A DNA stretch of 64,000 nucleotides from Protula sp. h YS-2021 (taxonomy: Eukaryota > Annelida > Polychaeta > Sabellida > Serpulidae). Below the pieces are notes generated by a model. The model searched no databases and was not told the DNA's origin. It was given only the letters and a program-made list of their open reading frames with translations. Numbering within the stretch: position 1 is the first letter of the stretch; the number at the start of each line of letters is the position of its first letter. This document shows positions 11,337 to 23,700 of the stretch, piece after piece. A program made the position numbers and the translations under genes. The stretch lies in contig OX457027.1 in the NCBI GenBank assembly GCA_949752745.1, positions 90,169,720-90,233,719 on the forward strand, written 5' to 3'.

Positions 11337-11719
11337 CAGGGTGGCCACCGACCCTGGAAATCAGTGAATTCACGGAAAAATGAATCGACATTTTCCAGTC
11401 AGGGAAAACTCGGGGATTTTGGTAATTCCGGCAAATCTCAGAAAAAACTCTGAATTTCCAGGTTTTCCAGGGTATTTCCTCGTTAATTTTTCTTTTACAA
11501 ACTTGGATAGATTTAGTAAGAATTTGTTGAACGTTTTATTTTTCTAAGCATTTAAGAGAAATAGTGGGTACATAGTCGAAGATTATTGTTTTTCAACCAA
11601 AACATGTAAGTGTTGGAATTCTAAAAATCTGTGCTGTCAAAATTCATTGTATGGAAAATGTCTGGAAAACTCAGGGAAAACACAGGGAATTTCATTTGGG
11701 ATTCCAACCGGCCATCCTG
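11337..11719. mobile_element. hAT-like MITE, 383 bp
   Basis: The termini CAGGGTGGCC (11337) and GGCCATCCTG (to 11719) are inverted repeats with one mismatch. The 5-bp flank TAACG is repeated directly outside both ends (11332-11336 and 11720-11724). The interior has several TTTTCCAG and CAGGGAAAA motifs in both orientations. There is no ORF, so it is non-autonomous. A CAGGG terminus suggests the hAT superfamily, although hAT target duplications are normally 8 bp. Confidence 0.75.
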
Positions 11720-12023
11720 TAACGGCTGAGGGAGGGGGAGGGGGGATGAAAGAGAAATTGCTAGTTTTATCAGTTGTGAATTCTCAAACTATTATGTAAA
11801 CTGCTGAGTGTTTGCTGTTTTCCATAACGCTAGTTTTTAATACTACTATCCTAATGTTTTGTTTTATATTATTGTGCCAATGGAGCCGTTGATTCTGGAT
11901 TTGAATTGTTTCTAGCAATATTACATTTCTAAAAATATTTAATTCCGAATGTTAGACAGTGACTGATATCTAGATCTAGATATAGCTGTCTTGTTTCGTG
12001 GTTGTTACACAAGAATAGGAGCT

Positions 12024-12204
12024 GTATTCTGCTCTGTCCTTATATTTAAGCACGTCCTTCTTCTTGAGATTAGATGGTTCATCGTTAATTTTTATCCTTA
12101 TTTTTAAAAGACTTGTTAAGTTTGAGGATGGAGCAGAATAGCTTTTTTTATCCTTATTTTTGAAAATAAGGACATCCTTAAAAATAAGGACAGAGCAGAA
12201 AACC
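12024..12204. mobile_element. Short foldback MITE, about 180 bp
   Basis: CTGCTCTGTCCTTAT (12029-12043) and ATAAGGACAGAGCAG (12184-12198) are perfect complements. Imperfect pairing extends inward through TTTAAG(C/G)A(C/T)GTCC. An internal TTATTTTTGAAAATAA hairpin is also present. Confidence 0.7.
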
Positions 12205-12715
12205 ACTCCAGGGCAGAAAGTCAGTTATTGGCACCTGAGACGAAAGCCAAGAGGTCATTAAATGGCTTGTTTTATTGTTCGAGTTAACAACCTACCTTGT
12301 TTCATGGATAAATAGAGTCAAAATGTGGAACACAGGCCAATGAAGGCTTTTCAAATGTTCTGAATTAACTTGCTGTGTGAATGGTTGTAAGTGACCTATT
12401 TTTTGCTTTTCGTTATTTTACGTTTTTCAGTGTTGCAAGTTGAAAGGCTCACATTTGTTTCATGAAACCTGTGTAATAGTAAAAATAGGTCACGTAGAGC
12501 CGTTCATACAGCAAGTAACAGCTGCCCAGGCAGTGTGATATGAATGTTACTACATAGCGATGACCCATTCATTCGTGAAATAATAGAAGTTATATGGCAA
12601 AATATGTGAGCGGCTGTTTATCAATCAATGATTTGTAATCAGGATATCATAATCTTGGGAGTGTTTCGTTGAAATGCATTCCTCACAACGAAGGCTCAAG
12701 GATGCGAGTTTCGCA

Positions 12716-12840
12716 TGAGCCGTGTTGATTGGTCAAAGACAGTTAAGGCAGAATTGTATGAGCCGTGTTGATTGGTCCAGGACACTTAAGGTATAAGTGA
12801 GCCGTGTTGATTGGTCAAGGACACTTAAGGCGGAAGTGCT
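12716..12840. repeat. About 41-bp tandem repeat, 3 copies
   Basis: TGAGCCGTGTTGATTGGTC is repeated three times, each followed by (A/C)A(A/G)GACA(C/G)TTAAGG. Confidence 0.85.
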
Positions 12841-13277
12841 GTGAACTATGATGTATAGTGGTGATAGTCCAATTAACCCCCATGCTATGACTCGTCACAG
12901 AAACATTTGAAATATAAATAACGTGCAAAAAGAAAATCAGAGCATGTTTCTCCATATGCAGATATTCTAGGGGAGGGGAAGGGCGGATAGGTACTATAAA
13001 AGAACGACCACAAGTGGGTGGGTCTTAGTTTTCTACAATTTCACTGTATGTGCAATTTACTAGTCATTGTTTCGCGTGTTCGTTTACTATTGTTAGTCAT
13101 TTTTAAGTGCGGCATATCAATCCATTAGTCGTACATTTTTTTCGACTACTGCATATTTCCGTCCAAGAATCTCGCGGTCTGTGGTTCAAGGTCACTATCG
13201 CTCTATTCAACTAGCAGCGAATCAAATGTGTGTAAAACTGCAACGGTATATGGATATTTGCTAGAATGTTTTTCTGT

Positions 13278-13305
13278 CAATTTTTTTTTTTTTTTTTTTT
13301 TTTTG
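13278..13305. repeat. Poly-T tract
   Basis: A run of about 24 T in otherwise featureless AT-rich sequence (12840-13700). No gene is seen in that interval. Confidence 0.8.
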
Positions 13306-13709
13306 ATGCTCTAATGCTCAGCTGTTTATTTCTGCATTTAAGTTTGACTCTTACCTCGTAATGCGATCGACTTTTACGTTTTTGCATTTTAGCCAACTTT
13401 TAACGGTCCCTTTGATGTCTGTTTTACCATTTGATGTTTCTACTTCAATGTTTACTGTTATTGGTCCACGAAGACAGAAATAAAGAAACGAAATATAGTG
13501 TATTTATTGTTTATGTACAGATGGTTAAGAATTGTTAAGGCAGGTTTCTGCATTCTCATGCCTTACAGACAAGATCACAGCAAAACTCGCGGAATGGTGA
13601 ACACTCTGTTGATAATATGAATTATTGGGAGTTGCTACAAGGTATGAACCGATTTCAGGCAGTTATCTACAGGAACGTGCCCCCCCCCCCACCCCCGGCA
13701 TTATGCCTT

Positions 13710-15840
13710 TTTAGCCCAGCTTACGTTACACGTAAGCTGGGTATTCCTATCGGTTTGCGGTGGCGTCCGTTAGTTAGTTAGTAAGTTAGTTAGTTAGTTG
13801 TTTATTTAGTAAACTTTGTTTCAAAATGCATCAATTTTGATCCGATGTCATTTATTTTTGGTGTAAGGCATCCCTAAGGGGTCGTGCATACGGCTTGCGC
13901 TTTTCTAGTCGATCGGGTGATTTTTTAATTTTTTGGCGAATTTTTGAAGAACAAATTTTAAAATGTATCTCCTCCTACATTTTTGACCCAATGTCATGTG
14001 TTTTTGGTATGAGGCACCCCTAAAGGGTCGTGCATACGGCTTGTGCTTTTTTAGTCGATGGAACAATTTTTGTATTTTTTGGGGAATTTTTGAAGCAAAA
14101 ATCTCGAAAATAATTCAAAATGCATCTACTCCTACAATTTTGAGTCGATGTCGTTTATTTTTTGTATGAGGCATCCCTAAGCGGTCATGCATACGGCTTG
14201 TGCTTTTTTAGTCGATCGGGTGATTTTTGAATTTTTGGCGAATTTTTGAAGAAAAAATTTTAAAATGTATCTCCTACATTTTTGATCCGATGTCATTTAT
14301 TTTTTGTGTGAGGCATCCCTTAGGGGCGCGCATACGGCTTGTGCTTTTCTAGCTGATCGGATGATTTTTGAATTTTTGGCGAATTTTTGAAGAACAAATT
14401 TTAAAATGTATCCCCTCTTGCATTTTTTACCCGATGTCATTTATTTTTGGTATGAGGCACCCTTAAAAGGTCGTGCATATGGCTTGTGCTTTTTTAGTCG
14501 ATCGGGTGGTTTTTGAATTTTTGGCGAATTTTTGAAGAAAAAATTTTAAAATGTATCTTCTTCTACATTTTTGATCCGATGTCATTTATTTTTGGTGTGA
14601 GGCATCCCTAAGGGGTCGCGCATACGGCTTGTGCTTTTCTAGTCGATCGGATGATTTTTGAATTTTTGGCGAATTTTTGAAGAACAAATTTTAAAATGTA
14701 TCCCCTGTTGCATTTTTGACCCGATGTCATTTATTTTGGTATGAGGCACCCCTAAAGGGTCGTGCATACGGCTTGTGCTTTTTTAGTCGATCGAACAATT
14801 TTTGTATTTTGGGGGAATTTTTGAAGCAAAAATCTCGGAAATAATTCAAAATGCATATACTCCTACAATTTTGAGTCGATGTCGTTTATTTTTGTATGAG
14901 GCATCCCTAAGCGGTCATGCATACGGCTTGTGCTTTTTTAGTCGATCGGGTGATTTTTGAATTTTTGGCGAATTTTTGAAGAAAAAATTTTAAAATGTAT
15001 CTCCTTCTACATTTTTGATCCGATGTCACTTATTTTTGGTGTGAGGCATCCCTAAGGGGTCGCGCATACGGCTTGTGCTTTTCTAGTTGATCGGATGATT
15101 TTTGAATTTTTGAAGAACAAATTTTAAAATGTATCCCCTCTTGCATTTTTCACCCGATGTCATTTATTTTTGGCATGAGGCACCCCTAAAGGGTCGTGCA
15201 TACGGCTTTTTTAGTTGATCGGGTGATTTTTGAATTTGTGGGAATTTTTTAAGAAAAAATTTTAAAATGTATCTCCTCCTCCATTTTTTATTTGATGTCA
15301 TTTATTTTTGGTATGAGGCACCCCTAAAGGGTCGTGCATACCTCTTGTGCTTTTTTAGTGGATCGGACAATTTTTGTATTTTTAGGGATTTTTTTGAAGA
15401 AAAAACTTCAAAGTGCATTTCTCCCTACAGTTTTGAACCGATTTCATTTATTTTTGTTATGAGGCATCCTTGGGTCGGGCATACGGCTTGTGCTGTTTGA
15501 CTCGACTTGGGAATTTTTGATTTGGGGGGAATTTTTCATGAAAATACCTCAAAATGCATCTTCCCCTACAGTTTTGATCAAACATCATTTATTTTGGGGC
15601 TGAGACATGCTTAGGGTGTCGTGAATACGGCCTGTGCTTTTTGAGTCGATCAGGGAATTTTGGGGGGAATTTTTGAAAAAAATTCAAAATGCATTTCCTC
15701 CTGCGGTTTTTATCAGATTTCATTTATTTTTGATATGATTCGTCTCTAGGGGGTCATGCATACGGCGTGTACCTTTTGAGTGAATTGGAAAACTTTTGAT
15801 TTTTTTTCGGAATTTTTGAAAAAAAATTAAATGAATCTCC
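13710..15840. repeat. Satellite of about 142-bp units, about 14 copies
   Basis: The array starts after a palindrome, CCCAGCTTACGT / ACGTAAGCTGGG (13717-13741), and a (GTTA)n stretch. The conserved core CATACGGCTTGTGCTTTT recurs about every 142 bp from 13888 to about 15760. It is accompanied by GATGTCATTTATTTTTGGT, GAGGCA(T/C)CCCTAA and AATTTTTGAAGAA. Units fall into two alternating subtypes early on, and divergence increases toward the right end. The array is non-coding; the 77-codon frame at 15267 is repeat translation. Confidence 0.95.
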
Positions 15841-16390
15841 TACACACGTAAACGCAAGTTAAATGAACTTGCACAATAGTCAGATTTAACAACCGGACAT
15901 CGACGCAAGTTACATAAACATGCGCAGTAGCCCAAAATAAGCACTGCGCATCGCTGCAAGTTAAATAGACATGCGCATTGGTCCGAAATGTGAACCGCGC
16001 ATCGACGGAAGACAATAAACATGCGAACTGGTCCCAAATAAGCACCGCGCATTAACGCAAGTTAAATAAACATGCGCACGGGTCCGAAAAAAATGAACCA
16101 CGCATCGACGCAAGTTGAATAGACATGCGCAGTGGTCCGAAATGCGAACCGCGTATCAACGCAACCCAAAGAAACATGCGCACTGGTCCGAAATGCGAAC
16201 CACACATCGAGACAAGTTAAATAAACATGTGCACTTGGTCCAAAATAAGCACCGCGCATCAACACAAAGTTAAATATATATCCGCACTGGTCCGAAAAAA
16301 GAACCACGCATCAACGCAACCCTAAGAAACATGCGCAGTGGTCTGAAATGAGAACCACGCATCAACACAAGTTAAATATAGTTTCCAAGC
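15840..16390. repeat. About 50-bp satellite, about 11 copies
   Basis: Units contain CATGCGCACTGGTCCGAAAT, GAACCGCGCATCAACGCAAG and TTAAATA. The array directly adjoins the 142-bp satellite on its left and the zinc-finger fragment on its right. Confidence 0.95.
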
Positions 16391-16393
16391 GCG

Positions 16394-16768
16394 ATGAAAA
16401 TGAGAATGATAGCAGTTCTCTGGATCACAATGTCGTTAAGAATAACGCAACGGCCGAACCAGAGGCAAGTCATCATAGTTCAAAGTGATCCACCCTATGC
16501 AGACGATGAGAGTGACGACCCCTCACAGCTGAGTAAATCTAAGAAAGTGAAACCCGATAAAAAGTCATGGCGATACCAAAAAATATTAGGAGAAGACAGA
16601 TTCCTGGCTCGAGTACGACGATGCAAAAAAAATGTTATGTACTACACAATTTGTAGGAAAGCGGGTAAAACAAATAGTTTTACCAAAGGGACAAATAACT
16701 TTCGAGTATCAACATTGACACGCCACACGGGATCAGGATTTTGTCTTCTGACTAATGTTTCAATATAA
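16394..16768 (+). pseudogene. hAT/TTF-type zinc-finger protein fragment
   Basis: A 124-codon frame contains the motif series SWRYQKI, RFLARV, KNVMYYTICRKAGKTNSF, TNNFRVSTLTRH. This is the layout of the TTF-type/BED-like zinc finger (C-x2-C ... H) found in hAT-derived proteins such as ZNF862 and KIAA1586 relatives. Here the first cysteine of the usual C-x2-C pair is replaced (YYTIC). The frame stops soon after TLTRHTGS with none of the transposase/dimerisation domain following. This, and its place at the edge of a satellite, make it a transposon-derived relic. Confidence 0.55.
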
Positions 16769-17424
16769 AAAAGTGACTCTTGTCGAAATGTTAAGATTTG
16801 TTTCTTTAGTATTTGAATCGTGTTTGTTATTCACTGAAAGCATTACTTTTTATACAAAAAAGTAATTGTTTGCCAAGAATTACCATAGCAAATACTTATG
16901 TATACAAGTTGTTCTCAGTATTAATCAAGATGTTTGTGTTATTTTTGCACTGTGTTTTAATTATTTTTAATGATCTTATTTGGTCTTGAAACCATGGTTT
17001 GAATAAAAAAAGAACAATATTCGTAGTTATTTGCATGAACAAAGGTAAGATTGAAATTATAACAAAAATGAGGGTTCTTCAATATGTGCACCAAACAAAC
17101 GTCTTTTATAGTCTCGTTATAATCCCGCCAGTTTTATGAAGATCCCGCCAATTTTTAAGGGCATGGCGGGCAGTCCGCCATTTCTGAGAGGACTCGGCAA
17201 AGCCCTGCTAATGTATGTTCGAAGCTTGATGTAAAGTGGTTTGAGCAGTTGCTTCAGCTGGAAAGTCGCTATATAAAAAACCCACCAAAAGCTTTCGGAC
17301 ACTCAAAGATCTCCCGAACCCAACTTCATTCACGGCATCATAAATCAGGAACCAGTCTAAAAAACGACAACGCAACTAGCTGACTGACAACCGCCAATTG
17401 GCAGGGACAGCTGACCCCCTAACT

Positions 17425-17515
17425 TGGGAGCGGTGGGAAAACTAGGGGACCCATGGGAAATTGGGGGACCGATGGAAAATTAGCGGACCAGAGGAAATGT
17501 AGATAGCAGCAGCTC
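17425..17515. repeat. About 22-bp iterated units (GGGGGACCNATGGGAAA)
   Basis: Four degenerate copies of a G-rich unit (GGGAAAACTAGGGGACCCAT, GGGAAATTGGGGGACCGATG, GGAAAATTAGCGGACC) stand in tandem. This may be one end of an iterated-terminus element whose partner could be TGTCCCCCGATTGATC near 17707. Confidence 0.5.
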
Positions 17516-17784
17516 TAATAGGTCAAGCTGTCCAATCTTTCGAGCAAATAAAAAAATTACCTATGTATTATTAATTTTACAGTTCGATGGTTATTTTGCT
17601 ACTAATTGTTGTTCGTTGCTTTTGGGATAATTTTTATTTTCTTGCTCAACGTGAAAATTAGAAAACGTTTGCCAAAAAGCTGAACCGGGGCCAAATTAGA
17701 AGACAATGTCCCCCGATTGATCAGTTCCTTTAAGCCCTGTACTACTTATATTTTAATCTACAGATCTACTGTTTCTTCCACGCG

Positions 17785-20700
17785 TCAGTTCCGCTCCTCC
17801 ATCTGGGCCCGTTTACGTTTCCGGTGGTTAGTGATCATCGATGACGTCACTAGCTTCTCAGTCTCGCGGCTCTCCCACCGCACGATGTCACTTAGACCCT
17901 TCTGTCCGCACTCGAAAATGAAGCGCTCCGATTCGTCCAATTTGTCCGTCAGTGACGTCACATCCGTTTTGTAAGTATTCTGGGAGGAGTCCATAATTTG
18001 TCGTAAACGATTCTGAAATGCCTGAAAGAGACAAACAGATTATCATCAAACTCGACCGACTTCGAAATTTTTCTACAGTAAGCATTACCAATGTTTTCTG
18101 GGTCACATGAAATTTCAGGTGCTTAAATTAACTAAATCATAACCAAGTACACCACATGTTAGCTTTTGTAAATGGATGTCAGTCCAGAGTTGTTCGTCCG
18201 TCACACAAAAGAAAAGAAAGGAAAGGAAAGGAAGAAAAGAAAAAATGAAAGAAAAGAAAAAAGACGGAAAAGAAAAGAAAGAAAAAAAGAAAGAAAACTG
18301 AGTATCGCCATCTAATGTGGAGAATATGAACCCCAAAAGCACAGACCTGAAGCAGAGACCTGGCGATATCCAGCGACTCGGGATGTTCAAAGTGTAGCAG
18401 AAGAGTCCCGAAGACGTAGTAGTAAGGCCCCAGCTTATGTAAATCCACGACATTAGCGTCTGCGCTCAAGATCTCCCTGAAACCAAACATACACTCCCAC
18501 CAATCATAGCAAGATCTCCCTGAAACCAAAGATACACTCCCACCAATCATAGCAAGATCTCCCTGAAACCAAACATACACTCCCACCAATCATAGCAAGA
18601 TCTCCCTGAAACCAAAGATAGGCTCCCACCAATCATAGCAAGATCTCCCTGAAACCAAACATCCACTCCCACCTATCATAGCAAGATATCGCTGGAACCA
18701 AAGATATACTACCACCAATCATAGCAAGATCTCCCTGAAACCAGATACACTCCCACCAATCATAGCAAGATCTCCCTGAAACCAAAGATACACTCCCACC
18801 AATCATAGCAAGATCTCCCTGAAACCAAAGATACACTCCCACCAATCATAGCAAGATCTCCCTGAAACCAAAGATAGACTTCTACCAATGATAGCAAGAT
18901 CTCCCTGAAAACAAGGAAACACTCCCACCAATGACAGCGTTGATTTTATTATTATTATTATTATTATTGTTCATGTTTTTGGCGATTTGGGCAAAATGTT
19001 GGCAAAAAACGGCTAAATTTCTAAAAATTCACTATTTCCAGAAGCTCGATCCTTCACCAAGTGCAAGTTGTGTGCAGGATTTCTTTTTAAAGCGATAAAA
19101 TTAGAACGTATCATTAAAATGATAAAACTACGAAGAAAAAGATAAATACAAATATAAAATCAAGGCACGCAACGAAGAATGAACATGAAACACAAGAAAA
19201 TGTCTAATAAAAAATAAAATCAGATTACAAAGCAGTCTATAAACGATTTAGAAAAATGACTGGAATTTATGTTCACCTGTATCCCTCTTTGAACTGCTTC
19301 GGCAAGTCGACAGCTATCAGGTGCTTCTTTCTCGTGCACAGAGACTTGGCTAGCCACAGGGGCAGGTCAAGCTTGACACCCACCTCGACATGCTCACTCT
19401 CAGACGACGGGTTCAGGTAGCCTGTGACATGAGAGAACGTGTAAGGCGCTACACATCCCCCCCCCCACCCCACCCCCCCCCCCCCACCTCGACATGCTCA
19501 CTCTCAGAAGACGGGTTCAGGTAGCCTGTGACATGAGAGAACGTGTAAAGTGCCACATCCCCACCCTCCACCCCCACATACTGGGACTCAGACGACGGGT
19601 TCAGGTAGCCTGTGACATGAGAGAACGTGTAAGGGCGGTTAAAAGATATGGCACCACTACCCACCTCTAACCCCCGTTCATTTCCACATGCACCCATTCA
19701 GCCCAAGTGCTCAGGCAGCCTGTACCATGAGAGAACATACAAAGTCATGGCGCCACACCCCCGCCCACTCCAATCACCAAATCTACTGCCACTCCGAGTC
19801 TTCTTAGCAAATAATAAACTCTTCTCGAGGCCAATCCTCCCAATTTCACATTTCAATTAATCCAGGTCAAGTTTCTGAATCTACCATCCTTCTCTATTCT
19901 GAATTGCCTTTTCCTAGCTTCAAGAAGCGGTTCCCCATGGAGGGAGTTTCCCATGGAGGGATTCCCTATGGAGGGAATTCCCCATGGAGGGAATTCCCCA
20001 TGGAGGGAACCGCTTCAGTTCCTCCGACTGATACGGTCACACATATCAACTGCACTAGCTCTGACGGCCTTCTGAGGTGATATCGCGAGATATCAAGTTA
20101 CATATAAACCTTTTAATAACATTAATGGAATGCTCTTAAAATTAAATGGTTGTTGGTGAGTTACGCTTTCGCTGAAAGAAAAAATAAAAAACCCATGTCT
20201 CCACGGGTTTTTTTTTTTTTTTTTTTTGTATTTCGCTTAAACTTTCTCCGCATGTTCAGTGACAGAATATTAAAATTTATTTTCAGTTTCTCCCATACAC
20301 TGACGAAAGACCATTATTTGCCCCAAAAAATCATATAAAAGTAAGATTTTTACATAAATATCTACAGACTACAGAAAAGAACGCATTCGTGTTGTACATT
20401 ACTTTTTTTATAGTGCGCACGTTTTCCATGTATTAGAAGGGAGACAGGAGATGTCTTTTAAGCCGCTCAAAACTGTTATAATCATATCTTTTTACTCGTA
20501 TTATGGAAGGCGTTGCAGCTGAGGCAGTCAGAAATAAGTACCGTAATTTCCGGTGTATAAGCCGCACCCATGATTGATCTTAATATACGTATATATCTAC
20601 ATCCTTATATTACAGTACCATGTATACGTGTATATTATTACATTATTGACTTTTTCAATTTAAAATAAACATAAAAACATACTTTTTCAACATATAAAAA

Positions 20701-23700
20701 AATACTAAAAAATATATAAAATACTAAAATCAGAATAAAATGGAATAAAATCAGAAATATACTCGTTCTTTCTGACCTTAAATTTAGCCATACTATATAA
20801 CACTGAATACTTACTATAAAAAAATGAAAAACGTCCCAATTTTGTAAATGAAATGTGTATATGCCGCACCGATGTATAAGCCGCACCAAGGGGTTTTGTA
20901 TGTAAAATCGGTGTATAAGCCGCGGCTTATACACTGGAAATTACGGTACACACAACACACAAGCAAAACATATTACACAGGTTTCACTTGTACTGAAATA
21001 CAAAAAATAATTTTTTTGAGCAAATAACTACTTTTATTAACCCTGAAATTGCAGACCGTGGTAAACAGAACTTCTGATCTATATCATTGCGCATTATAAT
21101 ATGTTATATTTTATAGTTCTAACTGCTCTGGTCATAAATTGATCCAAATTAATGAAATAAAAAGAAATATCCTCTGTAGCTGAAAACAGTTTTCATTTGT
21201 CACGTTTGCAGAATAAGCAGGCAAGATACCGGGCCCCACTGAAACTGCTGGAAACTTGGTCATACCCATCGGACCACCCTTGTGACTGAACAAAGTTAGA
21301 AACTAGTTTACAGTATATATATAATAGAATACAATGTACAAAGAATGAAATGCTCTCAAACGTACTTAACAGTGATATGGCTAATTCAATATTATTAAGG
21401 AAATGGACTAAAGAATTGTATAGCATGTTATCGGAGATTGTGGAGAAATAGATATGTACCAAGAGTCTGACAAATAATGGAAGAATGTAAAGCATGGCGA
21501 ATTATTGTCAAGCTGTAAACTGATGAATTAGTGACAAACTTATTACAAAATAGTGACAAATTTTTATTGGAATTCGTTGAAATAAGTCTTAAGAGCCCCT
21601 ACGGCGCAAGCTATAAAAAATTTAGTACCACCGAATGTCGAAGGCGCAAGCGAGGAAAATGCATAAGAAAAAAGCGGCGAAATTAAACAGCACTGACTAA
21701 TCGGTGAGTACCATCCCCCCCCCCCCCCCCCCCCCTTATTAAAGACGCCCAGGTCGGGCCTGAAATGCCGGAATTCCGGCCGCTGCTGGAAAAGTATGGC
21801 TGAATAAGGAAGATTTCTGTAGAAAAGGTTGCCACATTTGGCTTATTTAGTGGAGTCACAAATTATGATACGGTGTAACCAATATTTGTTCCTCTCCCTC
21901 ATATATGTATTGTATTTCAAAGTAGCTTCAAGATGCGTCTCGCTACTGGGAGATCGGCTACCGACTCAAATTCCCACTATATAACGATGTACAAGTCATC
22001 GGCCTTTCCTAAAGGTCCTCAAAGTAGAACGGAAATGATATACAACTTGACTGCGTCTCGAGGAGTACGTCTATTCCCCGTGGGCGATATGGTGTGTGTA
22101 AGGCTGTTGCGTGTTGACTACGCAAAATTTAAAAGTGGAAGGATAGGTAGACGCAGTGTCTAACATTTAAGCGAATCAATCCATTAACCAGTAGGCGCGT
22201 GAGACTTCCGCAGGTACGCTAAGTACAGAGCCGATTTTGAAAAATCCGCCATTTTGTCACTTTTACGTCCCATCCTGAAAATTCTTGGTCACTCCACTGC
22301 GAAAGGGTCCAGAGAAGCCCTGTACAAAATTGGAAAGGAATCCATCATTATTATGGCCTGTAGGCGCGTGAGACTGAAGCGTGACAGACGGACGGACAGA
22401 CCGAAAAGTTCAAACCTATAAATCTCCGTTCCATGGGGGATAACTTCTGTGTCACGCTTTTCGCCCCCACCACAAATCTCCCGCAACACACACACATCTA
22501 TTTACATGCTGGGAGTATGGTTTATTACGTGAAAAAGAAACAATACTTTTTGCAATTATCCACCAATAATTTTTGAATTGATATTTCAAAAGCAACGGAA
22601 GAAATTAAAGGTAAAATATTGTTGGTGCACAGAATAAATTCATACCTAATTATGTATCTGTCAATTATTTAAGTGTACAGCTTACAGATAGTCCATAACC
22701 CCTTCATTTTGATTTTTCGTCACTTGACTTTCATCACATGACATTTAAAGCTCAAAACGTAAATAAACGTTTGACAAGCGAGTGCTGAAGCTACATTTTC
22801 TGCACTGTACCGAAAACATGTAGCCCTGTATGTCTCTTTTGCAAAAAGGGCGTATTATGCAGGACTTTAGTAAATGTTTCAATAGCACTTTGTGTGCAGG
22901 ATTCGTGCCTCAGAACATATAAGTTGACAACTATTAGCGGAACAACGCAAAACTTCATATAGCTCTAAAAGAGATATACGGAATAATTTAAGGAAGAGCT
23001 GACTTGGAGCTAATTTCAAAGTAAAGAAAGTTATAGTTCCCAACACATGTCCTTGACCTTCGTCAAATTCCAAAAGGGAAAAGATGGCAATATATGCGGA
23101 TTCGTACTTAGATTTTTACCGAAAGCTTTTTACGTTTCGGCTGAATTCAGTTGCGATAAAGATATGAAGAAATGATAGAAAAAATTGACAAAAGTCAACA
23201 AAATTCCATTTTGCAGAAACATATTCACATTTTGGCTATTAAAGGGGATGAATATCGTACATTGTTTTTAAAAGGTCATATGATTCCTTTTTACATTAGA
23301 AAGTGTGCATGTTGAAAGAAATTTAGAATTTTTATATTTTTCCCTTGTCACTTTTTTTTACAATTTATCCCAAAAAATTGCAGTCGAAATGACACCTCCG
23401 TCGCAAAGAACCGAAAGTATTAATTGGGTTATGGCGACAACTGCAAAACTAGTCGTTATCCGATACCATAACAAACTTTTTTCTGTAAACAGAACTTGTG
23501 ATCTGCGCTGATTTGCAAAGAAAGAAAGAATAATAAAAGTGCGTTTCTGCCCCAAAAATTTCACTGCCAGAGGAAATCCCTCGCATCCGATTAGTTGATA
23601 TGCTCTTAGGACGTCAGGGCGAGAAAGAATTAGATGCTGAAACTCAGAAAGTTACTTTTCCACATCGACACCCATATATTGTATGCCACCTGAAAGTGGA

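Noticed and set aside
18115..18589. 112- and 136-codon minus-strand frames as separate proteins
   Set aside because: They combine the 43-bp array, GINS3 exon 3 and the purine tract; only 18347-18476 is coding.
21933..22163. 76-codon frame as a small gene
   Set aside because: No splice or homology support; it adjoins a dispersed-repeat block with duplicated GTAGGCGCGTGAG.
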